Notes under the pieces: model-generated
What the model saw: the letters and a program-made list of their open reading frames with translations, nothing else
What the model was told of the DNA's origin: nothing
The model's database searches: none
Made by a program: the position numbers and the translations under genes
Source: Zea mays
Taxonomy: Eukaryota; Streptophyta; Magnoliopsida; Poales; Poaceae
DNA: 64,000 nt
Assembly (NCBI RefSeq): GCF_902167145.1
Contig: NC_050096.1
Span: 84,006,683 to 84,070,682 of the forward strand
Direction: 5' to 3'
Shown here: one piece after another, positions 22,364-33,353 of the stretch
How the letters are laid out: each line of letters starts with the position of its first letter
Numbering within the stretch: position 1 is the stretch's first letter

Positions 22364-22450
22364 TCCTTCTATTATTATTTATTTAAGAAGAGTTGCTCTT
22401 GACATTCACGATCCTTCTATTATTGTTTACAGGTGTTCTTGACATTCACG
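22363..22450. repeat. Imperfect 48/40-bp tandem repeat upstream of SCE1
   Basis: Copies at 22363-22410 and 22411-22450 share ATCCTTCTATTATT at the start and CTTGACATTCACG at the end; the second copy has an 8-bp shortening and substitutions. It abuts the putative TATA box. Confidence 0.7.
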
Positions 22451-22936
22451 ACTCACTCCGAGGGATTGGTTATTGGCGTCTAGGTAGTGGGCCTATCATA
22501 TAACAGTCGGTGAGCGGGATCAGATGCGATGTGGTTGTTTTTTCTTTAATATAATAATCATGTGAAATACAATATAAGGATTAGTTTGGAAACCTATTTT
22601 CTAATGTATTTTTATTTTTCCAAAAGAAAATAAACTAATTTCTCTTAAGAAAATTAAAATACTATGGAAGAATGTGGTTCTCGATCTAGCCCTAAAAGAC
22701 TTATTTATTCTTTCCGTATCAAGACGTTCTATAACGGTGCACTAGTATTAATGTTATAATCAAAATACCAAAATAAACATATAAGATAAAGAGAGATAGA
22801 GACCAAGTATATTAAAAAAAGAAAGTGGTCTTGAAAAGGGGAGAGATACATTAGGAGTGTTTGGTTTAAATAATTAATCTACTCTAGGCGAGATGTTGTA
22901 ATGTAAGACTGTTCCACAAATTTAGTAGAATTAACT
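22451..22936. other. Intergenic DNA upstream of SCE1
   Basis: AT-rich, no gene seen. GGAGTGTTTGGTTT at about 22856 looks like a Tourist MITE end but no matching right end was found. Confidence 0.4.
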
Positions 22937-23236
22937 CAATCCTAATGTTAATACTAATTATTAGCCTACACCATTGAAATGTTGTAACTCATTCCATTCC
23001 GCAAATCAAGAAGTGAGACGATGATGAACTATCTCATTACTCAAACGTTGTAAGAATATAGAAGTTAGGTATTTTAGCACAAAATTTAAATACTATAATA
23101 TCAAGTACTTTTTTATTTTTGGTCAGAGAGAGTGCTCAGTATTAGTTTTTACTAAGAACTCTTTGCTTATGGCAATTAGCTCTTGGATGCTATACTATTA
23201 TTTTCTAAAATGGATGGGAGAAAAGCTAACAGTAAC
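22937..23236. repeat. 300-bp flanking duplication, left copy
   Basis: Runs from CAATCCTAATG to ...AGTAAC, directly before element C. It matches 33057-33353 with about a dozen substitutions and one small indel (about 4% different). Confidence 0.9.
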
Positions 23237-23825
23237 TATTTGGAGCTTGTTCTCAAATGCTATGAGTTAAGAACAAGGCAACACAAAGTATTAAATATTA
23301 ATGTCCTTCGTCCTTCGAAGCATTATTTACCTTAGGATATAACGATCTTCGGAAGAAGGTCATGAAGGACGTATCTTCATCATCATGGTATGCGATAATG
23401 AAAGACAAAGCATATGAAACATGAAAGATAACATGAATAATCATATAAAATCATTCACATATCTTCATTATATAAGCTTGAATAATTAAAGACGATATTT
23501 AATTATATTTATACCTTCGGCTTGACAGAAGGCAAAAATCCGAGTGTTGCAGATGAGCGAATACAAGATCGTGTGAACAGTACAGGGGTACTATTCATCT
23601 ATTTATAGACACAGGACATAGCCTGTGAAAAATTACATTCATGCCCTTTACAAATGTTTACAATTATAATACAAGCTATCACGGGCCGATTGGTCATTTC
23701 ATCTTTAAGTCAGTGCATCTGTAAATGTACTCCGAAGCTTTTTGATTGATAGCTTCGGCTTTGTGTCAATCTTCCGAAGGTGTTTCTTCTTATGGGACCT
23801 TCGGCGATGAAGCAGACCCCCAACA
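23237..23825 (-). repeat. Element C 3' LTR
   Basis: 589 bp; its first bases read TATTTGG where the other LTR has TGTTGGG, so the terminal TG is mutated. It ends ...CCCCCAACA at 23825. A minus-strand TATA box (CTATAAATAG) lies near 23598-23608. The sequence next to it (GAAGGGGCTAC on the minus strand, 23826-23836) is the likely polypurine tract. Confidence 0.9.
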
Positions 23826-24104
23826 GTAGCCCCTTCACGGTGCCAGATCGTTTTTCGTAACGAGCTCGATCCATGAAAAACTCTCTCAGGCTTTGGAATG
23901 CCGAAGGTCCGAAAAACACCTTCCTTTAGCTCGTTGCCGAGAAACGATTTAAATATTTCGAGTGAAGGGTGGTCCCACCATACAACGGGTACGCGCAATA
24001 TGGTGATTCAGCTTCTTGGGCGCTATGGTCCACCGCTCAGCGAGTGGGGGTGACTGTTCAGCGGGTGCGAGCGGCTTGACGATTCACCTTCCCACCTGCA
24101 GCAC

Positions 24105-24111
24105 TATATAA
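24105..24111 (+). promoter_or_regulatory. TATA box of element C accessory gene
   Basis: CACTATATAAACAG on the plus strand, opposite to the retrotransposon's own sense, just upstream of the 340-bp duplicated 5' region. Present once, before the first duplicate. The counterpart in element E is TATAAATA at 40710. Confidence 0.6.
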
Positions 24112-24120
24112 ACAGACATG

Positions 24121-24790
24121 TACTGCTATTGCACTGTTGTGCTGCCGAAAAATTTGACCACAGCCGAAGCTTGTTCACCGTATTCTCAATCAAAGGAACA
24201 CTTTGCTCTAGCTTCGTGACAAGAGGGAGCTTCGGCAAAGATAAAAAATAATCAACTTCGTCAAAACACAAGAAATTCAACATCAAATGGCTAGGGTGCG
24301 CTCAACAGCTAGGGTTACACGCGACGGAGAGGAAACCGAAGCTACTGAAACTGCTCCGATCTCCGAAGTTATGAGGCGGTCGGAACTGGTTGTGATGGAG
24401 GGCACTTCTGACAAAGGTGCACCTGCTACTGAAGCCGAGCAGGCAGATATTCACAGCATTTACTGCTATTGCACTGTTGTGCTGCCGAAAAATTTGACCA
24501 CAGCCGAAGCTTGTTCACCGTATTCTCAATCAAAGGAACACTTTGCTCTAGCTTCGTGACAAGAGGGAGCTTCGGCAAAGATAAAAAATAATCAACTTCG
24601 TCAAAACACAAGAAATTCAACATCAAATGGCTAGGGTGCGCTCAACAGCTAGGGTTACACGCGACGGAGAGGAAACCGAAGCTACTGAAACTGCTCCGAT
24701 CTCCGAAGTTATGAGGCGGTCGGAACTGGTTGTGATGGAGGGCACTTCTGACAAAGGTGCACCTGCTACTGAAGCCGAGCAGGCAGATAT
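24121..24790 (+). repeat. Tandem 330-bp duplication with 10-bp linker in element C
   Basis: 24121-24450 and 24461-24790 appear identical and are separated by CACAGCATTT. Each copy holds 5' UTR, an ATG (24287 and 24627) and the first 55 codons of the accessory gene. The frame from the first ATG runs into the second copy's 5' UTR and stops at 24559, so only the second ATG opens into the gene. Confidence 0.95.
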
Positions 24791-27571
24791 TGAAGAGGGT
24801 GATACTGGTGAAGAAGAGATTGATTATAACACTGCTATGCCATCGAAGCCCAGCCATTTAGATTTTGGGAAGTCGACTGTGTCCAAAGCTGACATGCCCA
24901 TGATGACGAAGCTAGGCTACTTCAGAGAAGCCGAGAAGGGGTTGATTCGCTTTGGCGGGGAAGAGACTATCCCAAAACCAGAAAATGATGAAGTGGTAGT
25001 TTTTAAGAGATTCTTCAAAGCAGGGTTGAGGTTTCCTCTGCACGGGATGATAGCAGATGTTTTGGAAAATTTTGAGATTTATCTTCATCAGCTGACCCCT
25101 AACGCTATCGTTAGGCTCAGCGTGTATATCTGGGCTCTCCGAAGCCAAGGGGTGGAGCCGCTCGCCAAAGCCTTCTGCCGAGTACATGAACTTCACTATC
25201 AGACGAATGCTAGAGAAGACAGACTACATGAGAACTTTGGCTGCTATAATTTTGCTTATCGCAAAGACATGAAGACACCGGTGGTTAGCTATCGCACTAA
25301 GTGACCGACCGGTTGGAAATCTGAATGGTTTTATGTTAAAATTGATGAGAAAAAGGAGAAGCTAGTTCAGAGCCCGCTGGAGCTAACCTTCGGGTTGACT
25401 AGGCCTCAGTGCAACATGACGTCGGGAGCACCATGCCCAGATGTTGTGGGCGAGTTTAGAATTGTGTCTGAACATATTGGAACTAGGGATTTAGTTCAAG
25501 AATACTTAGCCAACAGAGTATTCCCAACGCTAAGGGAATGGGGTATGCCGAAGCTTGAAGGAGAGAAGAAGAAGAATGAACTCGTTCGACTGCCCTATCA
25601 TTTTAAGTTCAAGAAACACTTCAAAGAACCCTGCCAAGAATGGTTGGATACAATTGAAGTTATGTGCAATGAGATCTTAGGCAATTATATGAAAAAAGAA
25701 GATCAGTTGATGACTGCAGCCTTCGGTGCTCGACCGAAGCGAAGATTGAATCGGGTAATGGATGATCTAAATTTTGAATATCCTGACTATGAGCGATTGA
25801 ACAAGGGTGCCGAAGGGCAAAAAAGAAAAAGAATTGTTAGTGTTGTGGGCAGACAAGCTGCTAGAATGGTGAAAGAAGATGAAGAAATTCTGAAGAAGAG
25901 AAAATTGAGGCCTGAGCCGAAGGCAGCTGCTCCGAAGAAAAGAAAAGTTGTGGCTCCAAAGCAGAAGGCGACTGATATGGAAGAATGGACTCCTTCAACA
26001 CCTTCTGCTACCGACGTGGAAGAAATTCTAAAGGTAATTACTAAATCCTTGCCTACCAAGCTAAGTCCACTGGGGCCACATCTGACGAAGCTTTTACAGA
26101 AGAATAAGGAGCCCTCGGCAGCGAAGAAGTCTGCTGGGCCAAAAAACGATGGATTATTACTGTGACTGAAGCTATTGAAGAAACACCACCGCCAGCTTCG
26201 GCGTCAAAGACACCAGCTATCGAGAGCGCTACAGCTACCGAAGCTGCACCTACTGAAGCTACAACTGCCGAAGCTGCAACGGCCGAAGATGCAAATTTAG
26301 AAAGCACATTTTCTGATATTGATAAAATGCTTCTGGATATGGTCGCAGAAGAAGCTGCTACAGCCGCCGAAGAGACCATGGCCACAGCGCCTGGAAAAGA
26401 GAAGGAGATGGCCGAAGATACTTCAGAAGAAGCAAATTTCAACTTTCAAAACTTAATTGGACAACAATTGTCAAAGGCTGAGAAAGAAGAGTTGAGAGAC
26501 TATGCCATATCCTACGGGTATCAGCCAGGGGCGCTACTCTTCGGCGGTATTGACGATGAAAGCTTAGGTTGTCTCCGAGACCGAACTGGAGCAAAGGTTA
26601 TCGGTACTCTGTCGAAGAGTATTGGTTTCCCGAAGCTTGAGACCGATATCAGCCGCTACCGACGACAGCATATCGTCGGTAGTTTATTCTATTCTAATTT
26701 AAAGGTAAAAACTTTTCTTCGACTTTTTCATTGTTTTAACAACGAAAGTGTTTTCTGACGAAGGTTACTTCTGCACAGAGTATGCTATTAAGTAAAGCTT
26801 TGAGGATGCAACAGGACCTTGAAGATAAAAAACTTGAAGTTATAATTGAAGGTTTAGAGAGCAAAATAAAAGATCAAGCAGCTGCTCTTGAAAAGAAAGA
26901 TTTCGAACTTCAGACAGTGGAGGGTTTACTGGCAGAAGCTGAAGCCAAAATTGCGAGATTGAATAGTGAACTCCTCTCGAAGTCAGAAAGCTTCGAACAA
27001 GAAAAGCAGAAATTTGATACAAAGTTTGAGGCTGAAGTCGAAAAAGTTCAAATTTGCAAAAATCATTGAAAGAGCTTCAAGATAAATGTCTAGAATTTAG
27101 CAACCGATGCGTGCAGCGGCTAAAGCAGGTTTTCAACTCAGTTGGAGCCAGTTCTGAGAAATTCAATCCTTCGGTTGAAGACCTGCCAGGGACCTTCAAA
27201 CACATTGAGGGCAAAGTTGATGCTCTTGATGAAGTTATAGCTGGACACGGCGATTTCTGTGCCCTGCTAGCTTCTCGAGGCACGACTGTTGCCTTCATGA
27301 AGTCTGGTTGCACACATGGGAAGATTGTTAATAGACCAAACTTCAGCTTATCACCAGCAGATTTAATTGATATCCCCAGCCTTGCTCGAAGCATAGGAAA
27401 CAGATTTATAAAGCAAATCTGGATGAAGGGTGGGCAAAGCCTCGCTGGTGACAAAGCTCGAAGTCACCTCAAGCCGGTAATAAAATCATACCTTGTGCTT
27501 ACCTTTTCCTTGAAACTTGAATCCTTATAATGCTTTAATATGTACAGGATGACGAAGCCGAGGAACACTGA
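24627..27571 (+). pseudogene. Element C opposite-strand accessory gene
   Basis: Starts at the second ATG (MARVRSTARVTRDG). Residues about 110-220 (GLRFPLHGMIADVLENF, then LHQLTPNAIVRL) match the type annotated as putative gypsy-type transposon domain (Pfam PF04195 by recall). Basic stretches follow (KKRKVVAPKQK near 25935-25970, nuclear-localisation-like), then Ala/Glu/Thr-rich repeats and a coiled coil (26800-27060). Introns 26705-26778 and 27477-27547 are GT-AG; the last exon ends at 27571. Breaks: TGA at 25302-25304, a frameshift at an A-run near 26140, and another near 27045. It is homologous to the gene in element E with a matching intron. Function unknown; reported maize Grande elements carry a comparable nuclear-protein gene. 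Confidence 0.75.
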
Positions 27572-28070
27572 GCCGAAGCTTAGCAGATGATCCGAAACTC
27601 AACAGATGGTGATGAAGCTCGAATACCTAGCTGTGGAAAAACTCTAAGAAAACTCTTGTATTAACCTTTATAAAGAATATTGTAATTTAAGGATCAGATT
27701 CTACTCTGTAAATTTGTCCATACCTTGTAATATATTTTTACCTTCCCATCAATATATGAAGTACCTTTGATGTGGACGAAACTTGTATTTTTTGAGCCGA
27801 AGGCGAAAAACACCTTCCCTTCTTTTCGTACACAATGAAGCATAAATCTGCTTTTGAAGCTCTATCCTTAGAGCCGAAGCAACTGTCTGTATCTATATGA
27901 TATGATGATGATGATGATCCTATGTATGTCTAAATGGATGTTTATGAATGCAATGTATGATGTAATGTACCGTGCAAATGAATGCCCAAACACACACGTA
28001 CGAAGCTTCATCCATAACCTTCATTCCCTCAGGAATGACTGAAATCTCTTTGCCGTTTATTTTTTGGCTG
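27572..28070. other. Non-coding spacer of element C
   Basis: 3' flank of the accessory gene, with a short (GAT)n run near 27898-27917. A GCCGAAGGCGAAAAACACCTTCCCTTCTTTTCG-type segment (about 27795-27830) recurs in element E near 59715-59750. Confidence 0.5.
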
Positions 28071-28095
28071 CACCACTTATTTTTTGGTGTAAGTT

Positions 28096-28316
28096 CTGCA
28101 TCCCCTTAGGAACACCTTTTGAACTTCTTCGCCTTCTATTTCGGCGGTATTCGCGTTGACTTTTCGCGCTTCGCCTTATATTTCGGCGGTATTTGGCTCT
28201 GCATTCCCTTAGAAACGACTTTTGAGCAGAGAACTTACGCTGCGCTCCCTTAGGAACGACTTTTTGTAGCTTCGTCATGCTCTGCATCCCCTTAGGGACA
28301 ACTTTCGAGCTTCTCC
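28096..28316. repeat. CTCTGCATCCCCTTAGGAACGAC tandem repeats in element C
   Basis: Four degraded units of roughly 60 bp, each with TGCATCCCCTTAGGAACGAC (or variant) followed by TTTTGAGC and, between some units, CGCCTTATATTTCGGCGGTAT. They separate the convergent 3' ends of pol and the accessory gene. Confidence 0.8.
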
Positions 28317-28507
28317 CTGTTTTTTTTCTTTTTTTCTGCACTCGATGGTGCATGCACAGGTTTTACATTTACATATTTTGGGGGATTATGCTCTCGTGAA
28401 GCTGAATAAAAAAAGGAAAAATTACAAACTATGGCCCCATTAAAAGCCTTTCTCCCCCTTTCGAAAGGAAAAGGGTGCCATAGAAAAATGAAAAAGATTA
28501 CATCGGT

Positions 28508-31500
28508 CTATACATAATATCGTCGAAGCTCATCTGCATTCCAAGATCTAGGAATGTCATTGCCATCCATATCCTTTAATCTGTAAGAACCGGGCCTTGA
28601 CAAAGATACCACCAGAAAAGGTCCTTCCCACTTCAGCTGCAGTTTACCTACTGTGTCCGGATTAGCCACTCTCCGAAGCACCAGATGCCCTGGCTTGATA
28701 TTTTTCAGTTGGACTTTTCTGTCGCGCCATTTTATTGTTTCGGCTTGATATTTATTAATATTTTCCATAGCCTGAAGTCTGACACCTTCTATAGTGTCTT
28801 TTGCCACATGATAATCAGCTTCGTCTTCAGTCGAAGTTGTTGTTCTTATTGACCCCGTTTTAGCTTCTTCTAGGGTTATAGCTTTGTCACCAAACAATAA
28901 CTTGAATGGCGTAAAATCTGTTGATCTTGATACGGTCGTATTGTGGCTCCACACCACCTTAATCAACTCTTCTGGCCACTTTCCTCTGGGCTGATTAAAA
29001 ATTAACTTCATTATTCTTGTCATTATAATACCATTTGCTCTTTCGACAAGTCCATTTGACTCTGGATGTCTGACTGACGCAAAATGAATCTTCGTGTCGA
29101 TTTGATCACAGAATTCCTTGAAAGCTTCGGCATCAAACTGTGTTCCGTTGTCCACAGTTATAGCCTTTGGTACGCCAAAGCGACAAACAATGTTTTGCCA
29201 AAAAAAATTCTGGACTGTGACCGAAGTTATTGTGGCCAAAGGCTTCGCTTCAATCCACTTGGAAAAATATTCTACATCCACTACAACATATCTTAAATTT
29301 CCTTGTGCTGGTGGAAGTGGACCTAACAAATCTAGGCCCCATCTTTGCAATGGCCAGGTTGGTTGTATCAGTTGGGTTAACGACGAAGGTTGTTTCTGGT
29401 CTCTTGCACATTTTTACAATATTCGCACTTCTGAACCAGATCCGTTGTATCCGAAACTGCCTTCGGCCAATAGAATCCTTGTCTGAAGACCTTCCCCAGC
29501 AAAGGTCTAGATCCAATGTGAGATCCACACAAACTTGCATGTATTTCCTTCATCAGCTCTATACCTTCGGTTCTGGATAGACACTTGAGAAGTGGAGAGC
29601 AGACTCCATGTTTGTATAGCTCCCCTTCTATTATTACATATGGTCTTGTTCTTGCCTCCATTCTCTTATTATAAGCTTCATTATCTGAAAGGCAGTTACC
29701 TTGGAGGAAAGATATAATCTCAGTTCTCCAATCTTCACTATGAACAGGAGATATGGTGAGCACTGCTCTTTCGAGAAGTTCCACCGAAGGTGCTCTTATT
29801 GTCTCAAAAAATACTTCCGAAGGTAAAGGCAGCCCCTGTGCCGCTGACTTGGCTGGCAGATCAGTGTGCTCATTTTCTCCTCATGGAATGTTCTTAACAG
29901 AAAACCCTTCGAAAGAAGCTTCAAGCCTTCGAACTGTGTCCAGGTATTTCTCAAGCTTTGGATCTCTTGCCTTGCAACTCTTGTCAACATGACCAGAAAT
30001 AACTTGAGAGTCGGTTTTAAGGACCGCCCTTCTTATCCCCATTGCCTTTAATTTCCGAAGCCCCAAAAGTAAAGCTTCGTATTCAGCAATGTTATTTGTA
30101 CAGGTGAAATCAAGCCTTATTGCATAGCATGTTCTAACTTTGGAAGGTGCAACTAAAACAGCAGACGCACCTGCCTCGAAGGTTCCCCAGGAACCATCGC
30201 ATAACATTGTCCAAGCTTCGGCATCTTTATTTGCTTCTTCTTCCTGAGCCCCTGGCGTCCAGTCAACGATGAAGTCTGCTAACGCCTGGGACTGGATTGA
30301 GGATCTATGCACATAATCAATGCTGAATTCGTTGAGTTCCGCAGCCCACTTTCCAATCCTTCCAGTAGCTTCTCTGTTCCTCATGATATCCTTCATAGGC
30401 TACGATGAAGGAACAATTATATGGAATGCTTGAAAATAATGTCGAAGCTTCCTGGAGGCCATTAAGACAGCATACAACACCTTCTCCAATTCTGTATAGT
30501 TTTTCTTTGATAAGCTTAGAACTTCAGAGACAAAGTATACTGGGGCTTGCTTTTTAATTTGTCCTTCCAGTTTTTCCTGCACAAGCGCCGCACTCACTGT
30601 AGAGTGCGAAGCTGCCATATACAATATTAACGGAGCCCCTAGCGCGGGTGGAGTTAATGTTGTTAGATCAATCAAGTATTGCTTCAGCTCTTTAAAGGCT
30701 TTCTGTTGAGCTGGGCCCCATTGAAAGACTTCGGCTGACTTTAATATTTCAAAAAATGGCAAGTTTCTTTCTACTGATCTAGATATAAATCTATTTAATG
30801 AAGCCAGTCTTCCTGCCAACCGTTGGGCCCCCTTCTTTGTGCTTGGCGGTTCCATTCGAAGGATGGCTTCGATCTTGCTTGGGTTAGCTTCAATCCCCTT
30901 CATTGAAACTAGACAGCCAAGGAACTTACCCTTCTTCACTCCAAAGACACATTTTTTAGGATTTAATTTCAGGCCAGCTTGCCTGAAATTAGCAAATGTT
31001 TCTTGCAGATCAGTGATATGATTTTCTTGCTTCGTGCTTTTTACTATGATATCATCAACGTAAGTTAGCACATTTCTGCCTATCTGGGAATGAAGGACCT
31101 TGGCTGTCATTCTTCTAAAACTTCCTCCAGCATTCTTGAGCCCCTCAGGCATCCGAAGATAACAATAGGTGCCACTGGGAGTTATGAAGCTAGTCTTCGG
31201 TTCATCCTCCTTCTTCATCCATATTTGATGATATCCTGAGTAGCAATCCAGCAAACTCATAAGTTCTGAAGAAGCCGCTGCATCCACAAGAGAGTCTATC
31301 CTTGGTAATGGAAATTCGTCCTTCGGACAGGCCTTGTTGAGATCCGTGAAATCAATACACATTCTCCATTTGCCATTGGCCTTCTTCACCATAACAATAT
31401 TGGCTAGCCACTCTGGATATTTTACTTCTCTAATAACACCAGCACTGAGAAGTCTTTTGACTTCATTTCGAGCACCTTCAGCTTTATCATCAGACATTTT

Positions 31501-32349
31501 CCGAAGCCTTTGCTTTCTTGGCCTGAAAGACGGGTCGACATTGAGTGAATGTTCGATGACGTATCTGTTTACACCATAGAGATCATTGGTCGACTAAGAA
31601 AAAACATCTTTGTTGTTGAATAAAAACCTTATCAAGGTTTTCTCCTGTTCTTCAGATAGTTGAGACCCCAACAGTACCTTCTACTCTGCTATGTCTTCAC
31701 ATAGAAGCATAGGCTTCGGCTGATCAATCAAAGCAGCCTTCTCTCTTCTGTACTTGTACTGTTCACAAGCTTCAGTTCCATCTATATTATGGATTGCTTT
31801 TGAGTCTGTCCAGTTTCCTTCGGCTTTTCTAGCAGCTTCCTGACTACCATGAACAGCAATGGGCCCTTGTTCCGAAGGTATCTTCATGCATAGATATGCT
31901 GGATGAAGTATTGCTTCGAAAGCATTGAGTGTTCCTCGGCCAATTATTGCATTGTAGGGGTATTCCATGTCAACAACATCAAACACAACCTGCTCAGTCC
32001 TTGTATTGTGGACAAAACCGAAGGTCACTAGCATTGTGATCTTGCCAAGTGCTACAATCTGTCTTCCTCCGAAGCCATAAAGAGGGTGTGTAGCATCATG
32101 AATCTTGTCCTCTAGCTCTTGCATTTGTCTAAAGGCCTTAGCAAATATGATATCCGTTGCATTGCCTGTATCAACTAGAATATTGTGGACCAGAAATCCC
32201 TTGATGACACAAGATATGACCATAGCATCATTATGAGGGTGATTGGAATGTGGGACCATTTTGACTTGATGAAGGGTCCCTGCACCCCAACATGCTGCAC
32301 CCTTCTCTGAGCCTCCTTCTTCTGCTTCTTGTTGGCCGGTTCTGAGCAT
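28508..32349 (-). pseudogene. pol: Element C pol (protease region, RT, two RNase H, integrase)
   Basis: One minus-strand frame runs from 32349 to 29377: protease-like VDTGNATDIIF near 32150-32180, NAIIGRGTL near 31930, RT with YVDDIIVKS near 31040-31065, RNase H (near 30480-30620), then an archaeal-type RNase H (LCDGSW near 30195, NNIAEYEALLLGL near 30070-30100) and the integrase zinc region (29377-29550). The integrase core follows in a shifted frame at 28508-29350, with Asp in LDLLGP, Asp in VDNGTQF and Glu in GLVERAN. Breaks are ambers at 31681-31683 and 31594-31596, stops at 30400-30402 and 29881-29883, and a frameshift near 29350-29385. The double RNase H identifies the Tat lineage. Confidence 0.9.
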
Positions 32350-32462
32350 GAACCGCCTATTATCGGGAGCACCAGCTTCGTAGCCGAAGCTACTTGAGCT
32401 TGATTGTTGAACGAAGCCATCATCTCAACAGTGGAAGTGAGTTCACCGGAGGTGGGCGCCAA
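32350..32462 (-). other. Element C leader, PBS and gag deletion scar
   Basis: Only about 113 bases separate the protease ORF from the 5' LTR. The PBS TTGGCGCCCACC (32451-32462) is present, then a short frame (MAPTSGELTSTVEMMAS) joins directly to pre-protease sequence. A Gag of several hundred residues would be expected here, as in element E, so gag has been deleted. Confidence 0.7.
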
Positions 32463-33051
32463 TGTTGGGAGCTTGTTCTCAAATGCTATGAGTTAAGAAC
32501 AAGGCAACACAAAGTATTAAATGTTAATGTCCTTCGTCCTTCGAAGCATTATTTCCCTTAGGATATAACGATCTTCGGACGAAGGTCATGAAGGACGTAC
32601 CTTCATCATCATGGTATGCGATAATGAAAGACAAAGCATATGAAACATGAAAGATAACATGAATAATCATATAAAATCATTCACATATCTTCATTATATA
32701 AGCTTGAATAATTAAAGACGATATTTAATTACATTTATACCTTCGGCTTGACAGAAGGCAAAAATCCGAGTTTTGCAGATGAGCGAATACAAGATCGCGT
32801 GAACAGTACAGGGGTATTGTTCATCTATTTATAGGCACAGGACGCAGCCTGTGAAAAATTACATTCATGCCCTTTACAAATGTTTACAATCATAATACAA
32901 GCTATCACAGGCTGATTGGTCATTTCATCTTTAAGTCGGTGCATCTGTAAATGTACTCTGAAGCTTTTTGATTGATATCTTCGGCTTTGTGTCAATCTTC
33001 CGAAGGTGTTTCTTCTTATGGGACCTTCGGCGATGAAGCAGACCCCCAACA
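32463..33051 (-). repeat. Element C 5' LTR
   Basis: 589 bp, TGTTGGGAGC...CCCCCAACA. TATA box CTATAAATAG on the minus strand near 32823-32832. GTAAC follows at 33052-33056. Confidence 0.92.
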
Positions 33052-33056
33052 GTAAC

Positions 33057-33353
33057 CAATCCTAATGTTAATACTAATTATTAGCCTATGACCATTGAAA
33101 TGTTGCAACTCATTCCATTCCACAAATCAAGAAGTGAGACGATGATGAATTACCTCATTACTCAAACGTTGTAAGAATCTAGAAGTTAGGTATTTTAGCA
33201 CAAAATTTAAATACTATAATGCCAAGTACTTTTTTTTGGTCAGAGAGAGTGCTCATTATTAGTTTTTACTAAGAACTCTTTGCTTATGGAAATTAGCTCT
33301 TGGATGCTATACTATTATTTTCTAAAATGGATGGGAGAAAAGCTAGCAGTAAC
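33057..33353. repeat. 300-bp flanking duplication, right copy
   Basis: 297 bp matching 22937-23236 and starting directly after the GTAAC beside element C. The unduplicated flank resumes at 33354. Confidence 0.9.

Larger units (their letters stand above)
23237..33051 (-). mobile_element. Element C: Grande-like Tat retrotransposon lacking gag
   Basis: 9815 bp on the minus strand, LTRs 23237-23825 and 32463-33051 (589 bp each), with GTAAC beside both ends (23232-23236 and 33052-33056). The PBS is TTGGCGCCCACC next to the right LTR. About 20 LTR differences by eye (3.4%) suggest roughly 1.3 million years at 1.3e-8. Order: short leader, protease region, RT, RNase H, a second (archaeal-type) RNase H, integrase, a tandem-repeat stretch, then an opposite-strand accessory gene. 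The second RNase H marks the Tat lineage; the long 3' internal region with an extra gene resembles maize Grande. Gag is essentially missing, so it is non-autonomous. Confidence 0.88.

Noticed and set aside
22856..23060. Tourist MITE beginning GGAGTGTTTGGTTT
   Set aside because: No convincing complementary right end or paired TTA/TAA was located.
24287..24559. Separate 90-codon gene at the start of the accessory gene
   Set aside because: It is the duplicated first exon fragment running into duplicated 5' UTR, not an independent gene.
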